From Methanosarcinales archaeon (lineage in GTDB: Archaea; Halobacteriota; Methanosarcinia; Methanosarcinales; Methanogasteraceae), in the NCBI GenBank assembly GCA_030640725.1, contig DAOWIV010000294.1:1-8197 (forward strand): a stretch of DNA of 8,197 bases, given 5' to 3'. Under the pieces are notes generated by a model. The model was given only the letters and a program-made list of their open reading frames with translations, searched no databases and was not told the DNA's origin. Each line of letters starts with the position of its first letter. Position 1 is the stretch's first letter. Below are positions 1 through 5,716 of this stretch, piece after piece. A program made the position numbers and the translations under genes.

Positions 1-491
1 GCGATGCTTTCAATCGCGGTACATGCAAGAATAATCGTAATCGTGTGGTAGTTTAGTTCAATCTGATTCCAATTGACCTGTTGTGCCGGCACGTTGAATG
101 CATGCAGGACATAAACGACCTGTTCTGTGACTACAGAAATCAGGAACGTGTTGAGAAACTCTATTTTGGCAAACGGATAGTAAAACAAACCGCCAAGCGC
201 TGCCGCAACCGTTATCGTCAGGAGAATGCTCCCGTCGTCCAAACTATGCTTATAATTCCGGTACATCGCATGGGCAATAATCATGCAGAAGACCGCCACG
301 CCCAGCACCAGCAGGACGTTTACGTAATCACCAATCTCGATATAATGCGCCGGCTGGATTAGCCAGTGGATCGCAAAGAAGCCCCAGCCCGCAGATCCGG
401 CAAGAAATCGGTACCGCCGATACTGTCCGGGCAGCGCCGATGCTATGATCAAGAGTAGAAGTGCCGCCCATAGTGCATGTTCAATCATCAT
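1..491 (-). CDS. artA: Archaeosortase A, N-terminal 163 codons (runs off left edge)
   Basis: This is a membrane transpeptidase-like enzyme that in other archaea removes the PGF-CTERM tail of surface proteins and allows their lipid anchoring. The translated part is strongly hydrophobic, with apparent membrane segments near residues 5-22, 33-46, 56-77, 90-106 and 112-130. It ends in the motif ILACTAIESI, whose Cys157 matches the catalytic cysteine that follows the early helices in archaeosortases and exosortases. The downstream catalytic arginines lie beyond the window. Two adjacent ATGs occur at 491 and 488. GGTGA at 498-494 sits 2 bases before the first and 5 before the second, so 488 may be the true start. 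The gene lies 57 bases after pyrI on the same strand and could be cotranscribed or use its own TATA-like box near 533. The family call is confident; membership in subfamily A rests on the cysteine motif and overall look. Confidence 0.8.
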   Translation of the reverse strand, partial: MMIEHALWAALLLLIIASALPGQYRRYRFLAGSAGWGFFAIHWLIQPAHYIEIGDYVNVLLVLGVAVFCMIIAHAMYRNYKHSLDDGSILLTITVAAALGGLFYYPFAKIEFLNTFLISVVTEQVVYVLHAFNVPAQQVNWNQIELNYHTITIILACTAIESI

Positions 492-527
492 AGTCACCCT
501 CTGCAATTAAATTAGGTGGTGTTATTT

Positions 528-537
528 GATATATTAA
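528..537 (-). promoter_or_regulatory. Possible TATA box for artA
   Basis: Read on the minus strand, TTAATATATC lies between the pyrI stop and artA. A start site about 25 bases downstream would give a short leader that contains the GGTGA ribosome site. The region is only 57 bases and AT-rich, so this could be chance. Confidence 0.3.
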
Positions 538-548
538 TCTTTCATCTG

Positions 549-1022
549 TCAAATAAGGAAATCCGCAATCCGATCTGTGATTATCCTTCTGCAGTACATG
601 CAGTGCAGTTCGACTCCATCGCCACGATGTATCGTAAACCGCGGTTTAACCGGCTCATCGGTGTTTGTGATGCAGTTTGGGTTCATACACCTGACCACTC
701 CCTCGATCTCTGATGGAAGAATCACCTTGTACTTTTCCACGACCTTGTAGTCGCGTATGATGTTGATAATTGCATCAGGTGAAATTAATGCAATTTCATC
801 CACTTCTCCGGGATTTAATTCTCGATCCTCGATCTTAACGATATCTTTCTTCCGATCAGAGACGTTCATGACCACGCTCAGCACCTCTGTCGATCGATCG
901 GTGATACCTAATATGCGCAGCACATTCAGCGCCTGCCCTGCAGCGATATGATCAATCACCGTGCCGTTTTGGATCCTCCTGACCCGCAGTTCCCGATTTT
1001 CAGGCTGGTTTTCCTGTTTCAT
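549..1022 (-). CDS. pyrI: Aspartate carbamoyltransferase regulatory chain
   Basis: This is the allosteric nucleotide-binding subunit of aspartate carbamoyltransferase, the first committed step of UMP synthesis; it binds CTP/ATP and holds catalytic trimers together. The 157-residue length is normal (about 153 in E. coli). The N-terminal nucleotide-binding domain shows the signature GTVIDHI at residues 20-26. The C-terminal zinc domain has Cys112, Cys117, Cys141 and Cys144 in a C-x4-C-x23-C-x2-C arrangement, the same spacing as the E. coli zinc site. The ATG overlaps the pyrB stop (ATGA), with GGTGA at 1031-1027 four bases upstream of the start, so the two chains are translationally coupled. 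All zinc ligands are present, so the chain should be functional. Confidence 0.97.
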   Translation of the reverse strand: MKQENQPENRELRVRRIQNGTVIDHIAAGQALNVLRILGITDRSTEVLSVVMNVSDRKKDIVKIEDRELNPGEVDEIALISPDAIINIIRDYKVVEKYKVILPSEIEGVVRCMNPNCITNTDEPVKPRFTIHRGDGVELHCMYCRRIITDRIADFLI

Positions 1023-1942
1023 TCCATCACCATCGAGAGAATCGCCATGCGCACAGGCACGCCATAGAATGATTGTTTGAAGTATACCGCATGTCTGCTT
1101 TTGTCAACCCCCGGATCGATCTCGCCCACTCTTGGAAGCGGGTGCATGATGATTAAATCGTCTTTTACATCCTTTAACGTCTCTTCTGTTATTTTATAGC
1201 TCCCGGCGACTGCCTGGTACTCGCTTGGGTCAGGAAACCGCTCCTTCTGAATCCTTGTGATGTACAGCACGTCCACCACGCCAATAACGTCGTCCGGATT
1301 TCCGGTTTCCGTGATTCTTGCGCCTTTGTTCACCAGGTCACGTTTCATCGAATCAGGCATCCGCAATTGATCTGGCGCGACAAGATATATCTCGGCGTTG
1401 TACATGGAAAGCGCATGCGCGAGTGAATAAACGGTTCTGCCATACTTGAGATCGCCGACAATTGCGATCTTCACTTTATTTAGTTTGCTTTCCTTTCGTA
1501 TCGTGTATAGGTCCAGAAGAGTCTGTGTCGGATGCTGTCCTGCGCCATCGCCTGCATTTATGACCGGAACTGACGAGAATTCAGACGCCATCCGTGCTGC
1601 ACCCTCTCTCGGGTGTCGTAGAACAATAGCATCGGCATACCCCCCCATAACTGAGATAGTGTCTGCAAGGTTCTCGCCCTTCGCAACCGATGACCCTTCA
1701 GTCGGACCGAAATCGATGACATTGCCGCCAAGCCGTTTCATCGCTACATCGAACGAAAGCCGGGTTCTGGTGCTTGGTTCGTAGAATAGCGTCGCAAGTA
1801 TTCTGCCAGCCATGATATCAGACACTCCGCCGTGTGCAATTGGCTCGAGCTGTGCGGCACGGTCCAAAATTCGGTCGATCTCACCGCGCGAAAAACTCTG
1901 TATATTAATGATGTGTTGTATCGGATTTTCCCGTCCTTCCAT
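1019..1942 (-). CDS. pyrB: Aspartate carbamoyltransferase catalytic chain
   Basis: The enzyme condenses carbamoyl phosphate with aspartate to give N-carbamoylaspartate in pyrimidine synthesis. From the chosen start it has 307 residues, the usual family length. The carbamoyl-phosphate loop STRTR is at residues 57-61. The mobile loop SSVAKGEN, which reaches into the neighbouring active site, is near 84-91. HPTQTL is at 137-142 and the aspartate-binding HPLPRVGEI is at 267-275. The frame stays open upstream to an ATG at 2032, which would add 30 residues not expected in the family. The ATG at 1942 is preferred because it gives the standard N terminus and has a TATA-like CTTTTTAATA at 1976-1967, at the right distance for a leaderless message. 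The larger AT-rich box near 2075 instead suits the 2032 start or a long leader. The gene is coupled to pyrI downstream. Confidence 0.96.
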   Translation of the reverse strand: MEGRENPIQHIINIQSFSRGEIDRILDRAAQLEPIAHGGVSDIMAGRILATLFYEPSTRTRLSFDVAMKRLGGNVIDFGPTEGSSVAKGENLADTISVMGGYADAIVLRHPREGAARMASEFSSVPVINAGDGAGQHPTQTLLDLYTIRKESKLNKVKIAIVGDLKYGRTVYSLAHALSMYNAEIYLVAPDQLRMPDSMKRDLVNKGARITETGNPDDVIGVVDVLYITRIQKERFPDPSEYQAVAGSYKITEETLKDVKDDLIIMHPLPRVGEIDPGVDKSRHAVYFKQSFYGVPVRMAILSMVME

Positions 1943-1966
1943 CACCTGTATATAGTCGTTTTCATG

Positions 1967-1976
1967 TATTAAAAAG
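1967..1976 (-). promoter_or_regulatory. Possible TATA box for leaderless pyrB
   Basis: CTTTTTAATA on the minus strand is centred about 28 bases upstream of the ATG at 1942, the spacing expected for a leaderless archaeal transcript. It lies inside the open frame that continues to 2032, so it could also be coding sequence. Confidence 0.3.
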
Positions 1977-2068
1977 TAGTGTACCAGTCGCTCTATGTTG
2001 CCGTTTTCCAGACAAACCATGACCAGTTCCATGCCTACCGTAGGTACGGAGTTTCTATCACATCCATG

Positions 2069-2089
2069 ATTTAAATATATATTATAATA
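2069..2089 (-). promoter_or_regulatory. AT-rich candidate promoter upstream of pyrB
   Basis: A run of about 20 consecutive A/T bases contains several overlapping TATA-like cores. It is the strongest promoter-like tract upstream of pyrBI. A start near 2048 would leave about 16 bases before the ATG at 2032, or about 105 bases before the preferred ATG at 1942. A small inverted repeat, CCTAC-C-GTAGG at 2034-2044, lies at the presumed initiation region; it is too short to call an operator. Confidence 0.4.
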
Positions 2090-2120
2090 CCAACATATTA
2101 GGATGCATCCCTAATCGCAT
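2082..2120 (-). other. Tiny 12-codon ORF behind a near-perfect ribosome site
   Basis: AAAGGAGGTG at 2135-2126 matches the archaeal anti-Shine-Dalgarno region and is followed after 5 bases by an ATG at 2120. That ATG opens the frame MRLGMHPNMLVL, which stops inside the AT-rich tract upstream of pyrB. It might be a leader peptide. The same bases also encode Lys-Glu-Val in the overlapping remnant frame, a very common codon trio, so the ribosome site may be a coincidence. Confidence 0.15.
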
Positions 2121-2236
2121 TCGAGCACCTCCTTTAGCAGCCTGTATGCGTTCTCTCCGAATACCCTTGCCATCGCAAGTGCGCGAAAAGCGATTCGCTT
2201 TTTCAGGACTGGCGTTTCTGATCGATTGTTGCACTC
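2111..2236 (-). pseudogene. Possible gene remnant: open frame without a good start
   Basis: This minus-strand frame runs from just after a TAA (2239-2237) to a TAG (2113-2111) and reads like the C-terminal helix of a real protein, including ARVFGENAYRLLKEVLE. There is no ATG near its upstream end, and the only internal ATG has no ribosome site. It therefore looks like the tail of a decayed gene rather than a working one. I do not recognise the family. It lies in the interval between scpB and pyrB. A short chance open frame is the main alternative. Confidence 0.25.
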
Positions 2237-2238
2237 TT

Positions 2239-2258
2239 ATTATAATTGATTATAATTG
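2239..2258. repeat. Tandem 10-bp repeat ATTATAATTG x2
   Basis: Two exact adjacent copies of ATTATAATTG occur here, and each carries a near-palindromic AT core. They lie just upstream, on the minus strand, of the possible gene remnant and could have been its promoter. No further copies are evident nearby. Confidence 0.5.
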
Positions 2259-2366
2259 CCCGCCCGGATGTACAACATCATAAAAGACGTGACGACAGAT
2301 ATCAACGACGCTCCTTTTGTCTCTGCGACTTCGCGCCTTTGCATTAAGTTGAAAATGTGGATATGG

Positions 2367-2385
2367 GCGGTACTTAACTTACCGC
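2367..2385 (-). terminator. Hairpin just downstream of scpB
   Basis: GCGGTA and TACCGC form a perfect 6-bp inverted repeat around a 7-base loop, starting about 10 bases after the scpB stop. No long T-run follows directly on the minus strand, only a TTTT further on, so its role as a terminator is uncertain. Confidence 0.35.
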
Positions 2386-2395
2386 ACCTCACCAC

Positions 2396-3460
2396 TCACC
2401 TGCGCGGACACCTGCTCTGCAACCCTTCAATGACCGCATCGTATCTGGCGCAGATGCGCTCGATCACGTCATCTGACGCATTGCTGTGTGTGGGAAACGT
2501 GATGCCGCCTGCATCGCACGCATCGAGATAATCCGGCGCCACCGTCACTCCTGTTTGCGATATCGTGAATCCAAGATCGTTTAAGATGTGAGATGCCATT
2601 TCCGATGCTGGTTTTACCTTGATGTCCAGTTCCGCATCCATTTTTCTCGATCTTTCACGATACTTCTCCTTCAACTCATTTAATTCGGAGATAACCTTTG
2701 AAACATCGTGTTTCGTGCCGTACCTGCCGATCGGTTCCGTTGATTGCAGCAGGTCGTCAAAGGTGGTGGACGTAATCTCGACGATCTCCCCTGAAAAATG
2801 CTTCTTGACCTTATCCGAGTAGCCTTTTGAGATAATAAGCGTGTGAACGTCAGTTAATAATGCAAGATCTTCGGCAGACGGGTTATAAGCATTGACCGTG
2901 ACACACGGCACCCCATAACGATGCAAAAGCGATTCATACATCGGGGTCACGCCGATCCGTGCCGCCAGCCTCGCCTTCAGCGCAGTCCTGATCGCATCAG
3001 GATTGCTTGAATCCAAACCAAAGTATTCTGCAAACCCGGGGGTCGTTGTGAGAAGTTTTGTATGCCCTTCCGGAGTCGATGCGATCAACCCCATCTCGCT
3101 TAAGGTGTGTATGTGCGAATAAGTTGAGTTTCCACGAATTCTCACAATGTCCGATTGTTTTACTGGCTGATGGTACGCAATCATCGATAACGTTCGGAGA
3201 ACCGGTGCGGGCAGTTCCTTTGGGGCGAACGATTTCACATATTCGACATATTCAGGTCTAACTCGCATCAAATATTTTGTATCGCTTGATTTCAGGATTT
3301 CAAGCCCGGATTCTCGCCTGCCGTACTCTTCGACCAGCTCGTTCAGGATCAGGGCGGTTTCATCCACCGGTTCCCCGATTAATTCACTCAACTGTCTTAT
3401 GTCAATCGAGCGATCAGAAGCAAACATGGCAGCTTCGATGATCTGCTTTTCGTTTTTCAC
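2396..3460 (-). CDS. scpB: ScpB-like condensin subunit with long C-terminal extension
   Basis: ScpB is a kleisin-interacting subunit of the SMC-ScpA-ScpB complex that organises and segregates chromosomes. The first ~165 residues fit the family: winged-helix domains at about 5-70 and 85-148, with the typical stretch RTLSMIAYHQPVKQSDIVRI at 89-108 and the end of the second domain at LLTTTPGFAEYFGL. The protein then continues to 354 residues, well beyond the usual ~180-200. Residues 168-245 alternate strand- and helix-like segments, 252-280 look like a charged helix or short coiled coil, and 285-354 form a further region. I do not recognise these parts. The start is GTG at 3460, which gives the expected N terminus (EKQIIEAAMFASDR). 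No ribosome site precedes it, but a TATA-like ATAATATG lies about 26 bases upstream, suggesting a leaderless message. No scpA or smc gene is adjacent. Confidence 0.88.
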   Translation of the reverse strand: MKNEKQIIEAAMFASDRSIDIRQLSELIGEPVDETALILNELVEEYGRRESGLEILKSSDTKYLMRVRPEYVEYVKSFAPKELPAPVLRTLSMIAYHQPVKQSDIVRIRGNSTYSHIHTLSEMGLIASTPEGHTKLLTTTPGFAEYFGLDSSNPDAIRTALKARLAARIGVTPMYESLLHRYGVPCVTVNAYNPSAEDLALLTDVHTLIISKGYSDKVKKHFSGEIVEITSTTFDDLLQSTEPIGRYGTKHDVSKVISELNELKEKYRERSRKMDAELDIKVKPASEMASHILNDLGFTISQTGVTVAPDYLDACDAGGITFPTHSNASDDVIERICARYDAVIEGLQSRCPRR

Positions 3461-3481
3461 AATACGGACTTATATTGGGTG

Positions 3482-3490
3482 CATATTATC
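3482..3490 (-). promoter_or_regulatory. Possible TATA box for scpB
   Basis: GATAATATG on the minus strand is centred about 26 bases before the GTG start of scpB, fitting leaderless initiation. A second AT-rich core (AATATAAG, about 3477-3470) is too close to the start codon. Confidence 0.4.
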
Positions 3491-3574
3491 ACTTTCCACG
3501 GGTCCATCACAGCGACCCCCGCCATGATGATTGGTGATAGATATTCGCCATGCACCATTGCTCCAAACCACAAC

Positions 3575-3583
3575 ATTTAAAAG
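3575..3583 (+). promoter_or_regulatory. BRE/TATA promoter for the cytochrome b operon
   Basis: ATTTAAAAG is preceded by the A/C-rich CCACAAC, resembling an archaeal BRE plus TATA pair. A start site near 3605-3608 would give a leader of about 30 bases carrying the AAGGAGG ribosome site. It drives the gene divergent from scpB. Confidence 0.5.
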
Positions 3584-3636
3584 CGATCAATCCGTATATC
3601 GCATGTTGCCGCGGAGGCAGCAGAAGGAGGCATCAC

Positions 3637-4431
3637 ATGTCACAAAGTACAGGTTTGGTAACCGAACGATATGATCCGAAAGGTATGCGTGCGCATGCAT
3701 TCCATTTATTTTCGTGTGTGACCCTTATCATCACTGGCTGGTATATGGCAAAGCAGTTCAACATGTGTACAGTGATGGACGCGTCAGCAAACGCATGGCA
3801 ACTCATCCCGTATGAGACCGTGCGCCTGTTCCACATGTTTGCCGCGCTCATATTCATCATGGCAGTCTGGATATTTATTCCATACAACCTGCTCACGTGC
3901 GGGCATCTTCTCTCAGAGATATTCTTCATACCTGATGCGATCCAGCTAAAGAATCAGTTTCTCAGTCTCTTTGGTAAGGCAGAATATCCGAGATTCGTCA
4001 TCGTTGACGAGGAGTCGGGGCATTACAAGAACAAACTGCACCCGTTTGTCAAACTGATGGTGATCCCTGAGAACATTGCGATCGTCCTGATTGTGCTTAC
4101 CGGTGTGATCATGTACAATCCCGAATTCGCTATCTGGCAGACCATTGTCGAACCGGCGATTCTCGTGGGCGTTGGATATGTATCTCCATTGTTCAACATG
4201 TCCCCGATCGGATTTGTACGTACGATTCACCTGTGGGCGATGTACTGGTTCATAGTCGAACTCGTGCTGCACTTCGGATTCCTTGGAATGGATCCAAGAA
4301 CCATGAAGTACTTCAACGCAATCTTCGTGAATGGCAAGGAGGATATGGATGAGTACACCGAGATCATCAGAGAGCCGCATGAAGAGAAGCCAGCAAAGAA
4401 AGGAAGACATCCAGTGGTCGTTCTGAATTGA
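3637..4431 (+). CDS. Diheme cytochrome b, formate dehydrogenase gamma / hydrogenase type
   Basis: This is an integral membrane b-type cytochrome that passes electrons between a redox enzyme and the membrane quinone or methanophenazine pool. The 264-residue protein has membrane segments near 22-38, 62-82, 141-160 and 195-215. Likely heme ligands are His20 or His23 (helix 1), His66 (RLFHMFAA, helix 2), and His198 and His212 (helix 4). The 14-residue gap between the last two equals that of the E. coli FdnI ligands His155 and His169. The TG near the end of helix 1 and the TGVIMY in helix 3 also match that fold. The start at 3637 has AAGGAGG six bases upstream; the longer frame from 3550 overlaps the promoter. 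No catalytic partner (formate dehydrogenase, hydrogenase or multiheme cytochrome) is adjacent. The stop overlaps the next gene. The family is confident; the electron donor is unknown. Confidence 0.85.
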   Translation: MSQSTGLVTERYDPKGMRAHAFHLFSCVTLIITGWYMAKQFNMCTVMDASANAWQLIPYETVRLFHMFAALIFIMAVWIFIPYNLLTCGHLLSEIFFIPDAIQLKNQFLSLFGKAEYPRFVIVDEESGHYKNKLHPFVKLMVIPENIAIVLIVLTGVIMYNPEFAIWQTIVEPAILVGVGYVSPLFNMSPIGFVRTIHLWAMYWFIVELVLHFGFLGMDPRTMKYFNAIFVNGKEDMDEYTEIIREPHEEKPAKKGRHPVVVLN

Positions 4432-5666
4432 AAATAAAAGGAAAAGCCTGGATATTCAGAGATGACATCGATACCGATGCGATCATCCCTGGCAAATACC
4501 TGCGCACCACCGATATGCAGGTATTTGCCGATCATGTGCTCGAAGGTATCGATCCTGAATTTGCAGGGAAGGTAGAGAAGGGAGACATCATCGTCGCCGG
4601 AAGGAATTTCGGATGCGGGTCATCAAGAGAGCAGGCAGTACTTGCGATCAAACATGCTGGCGTCGGATGTGTTGTAGCAGCAACATTCGCACGTATTTTT
4701 TTCAGAAATGCAATAAACATCGGTCTTCCGATTCTGGAAACCGGAACAACGATCTCCTGTGAGCCGGGGGACGTGATCGAGGTCGATATCGAGAACGGAA
4801 TCGTTGAGGCGGGTGGTTGCGAGTATACCGGGACAAAGATGCCCGATTTCCTGCGCGAGATCCTGCTGGATGGAGGTCTTGTTGCACACCGCAAGAAAGA
4901 GTCTGCAAAGGAACGGTTTGGCAGACAGTCAGCAGCATATTCAAAGAGCAGCATTTTAGCGAATAAAGATCACCTGAACCTGATCGTTGATCTGGCTGCA
5001 CCGAAGAGATCTGATAATGTGCTTGATATCGCAACAGGGAATGGATTTCTGGCATTTGAGTTTGCAGACCGGGTTTCTGAGGTCACCGGCTGCGACATAA
5101 CCCGTGACATGATTAATATTGCAGAAGGCATCCGTGATGAGAGGAAACTTACCAACGTCACTTTTGAGATGATGGATGCTGAATCCCTTGGGTTTGATGA
5201 TGGGTCTTTCGATATCGTCTCCTGCAGATTCGCATTCCACCATTTTACGAACCCGGAAAAAGTGATATCAGAAATGGTTCGTGTCTGTAAAGGCGGCGGA
5301 ACGATCGTGCTCGTGGATGGGCTTTCGTCTGAGGACGCTCTAAAGAGCAAGTACCACAATGAAATCGAGCAGATCCGTGATCCATCACATGTCCGGCTGT
5401 ATCTGCAGTCAGAACTGGACGGAATGTTTCGCGATGCCGGACTGAAGATAATTCACGCACGAAACTGGGATGCTGACTTCTATTTTGATGAATGGGCAGG
5501 CATCGCTGATCTCGGAGACGAAATCGTCGAGCAGATGCGACGCACGATGATTGATTCAATCGAAGATGACAAAACAGGTCTCAATGTCCGTTTTGACGCT
5601 GACGGGCGGTTGCTTTTTACTTATGACACAGTAATTCTGGTGGCTGAAAAGAACGCTGGATTGTGA
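4428..5666 (+). CDS. Isopropylmalate/homoaconitate dehydratase small subunit fused to SAM methyltransferase
   Basis: One 412-residue frame holds two complete domains. Residues 1-157 are an aconitase-family small subunit (LeuD/HacB/AksE) with DDIDTDAIIPG at 12-22 and the hallmark GRNFGCGSSREQA at 58-70. The loop YLRTTD (24-29) has Arg26, as in methanogen homoaconitase, rather than the YLV typical of isopropylmalate isomerase; it may thus serve coenzyme B synthesis. Residues 160-412 are a class I methyltransferase: VLDIATGNGFL (198-208) for SAM, the acidic GCDITRDM (221-228), and FDIVSCRFAFHHF (261-273). The substrate is unknown. The start is TTG at 4428, overlapping the cytochrome stop by four bases; no in-frame ATG precedes the conserved N terminus. 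No in-frame ATG, GTG or TTG occurs between the domains, so the second half cannot easily be made alone. The large aconitase subunit must be encoded elsewhere. Confidence 0.92.
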   Translation: MKIKGKAWIFRDDIDTDAIIPGKYLRTTDMQVFADHVLEGIDPEFAGKVEKGDIIVAGRNFGCGSSREQAVLAIKHAGVGCVVAATFARIFFRNAINIGLPILETGTTISCEPGDVIEVDIENGIVEAGGCEYTGTKMPDFLREILLDGGLVAHRKKESAKERFGRQSAAYSKSSILANKDHLNLIVDLAAPKRSDNVLDIATGNGFLAFEFADRVSEVTGCDITRDMINIAEGIRDERKLTNVTFEMMDAESLGFDDGSFDIVSCRFAFHHFTNPEKVISEMVRVCKGGGTIVLVDGLSSEDALKSKYHNEIEQIRDPSHVRLYLQSELDGMFRDAGLKIIHARNWDADFYFDEWAGIADLGDEIVEQMRRTMIDSIEDDKTGLNVRFDADGRLLFTYDTVILVAEKNAGL

Positions 5667-5669
5667 ATC

Positions 5670-5694
5670 ACAGGAACTGTATTTTTTATTTTTG
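5670..5694 (+). terminator. T-tract terminator and possible promoter for the M20 gene
   Basis: A weak ACAG/CTGT hairpin is followed by a run of T with a single A (5681-5694), four bases after the fusion-gene stop. Such U-tracts end archaeal transcripts. The same tract is centred about 29 bases before the ATG at 5717, which has no ribosome site, so it could also act as an A/T-rich promoter element for a leaderless message. Confidence 0.4.
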
Positions 5695-5716
5695 CAGTGT
5701 TAATATCTAAACAAAC

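Larger units (their letters stand above)
1943..2395. other. Gene-poor interval between scpB and pyrB
   Basis: No convincing complete gene is seen on either strand over about 360-450 bases, depending on the pyrB start. The interval holds the AT-rich pyrB promoter tract, a 12-codon ORF, a possible gene remnant, a tandem AT repeat and a hairpin just past scpB. An open plus-strand frame at 2256-2531 runs antisense into scpB and has no family features. No tRNA-like cloverleaf was seen. Confidence 0.6.

Noticed and set aside
81..362. Plus-strand 93-codon frame at the left edge
   Set aside because: It is antisense to archaeosortase, whose membrane segments and Cys motif clearly identify the coding strand.
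891..905. Dense GATC / CGATCG clusters in pyrI and elsewhere as a methylation-related signal
   Set aside because: They fall within coding sequence as ordinary Asp, Ile and Arg codons, and I cannot count enrichment reliably by eye.
2256..2531. Plus-strand 91-codon frame partly antisense to scpB
   Set aside because: It has no recognisable domain, no ribosome site, and its second half is the shadow of the well-supported scpB gene.
3550..3636. Longer start for the cytochrome b gene, adding 29 residues
   Set aside because: The extension covers the TATA-like box and the AAGGAGG ribosome site that fits the ATG at 3637, and its Cys/Arg/His-rich sequence is not like the family N terminus.
3461..3636. 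Small RNA or short gene in the scpB-cytochrome divergent region
   Set aside because: Only short frames without ribosome sites and no stable long hairpin were seen; divergent promoters explain the space.
4890..4910. Frameshift or read-through artefact as the cause of the domain fusion
   Set aside because: Both domains lie in the same frame with no stop or shift signature and no start codon for the second domain, so the sequence as given supports a real fusion; reads would settle it.
4532..5559. Several long minus-strand frames antisense to the fusion gene
   Set aside because: They have no family features, are rich in Ser/Arg/Pro in the manner of shadow frames, and lie opposite strongly conserved motifs.
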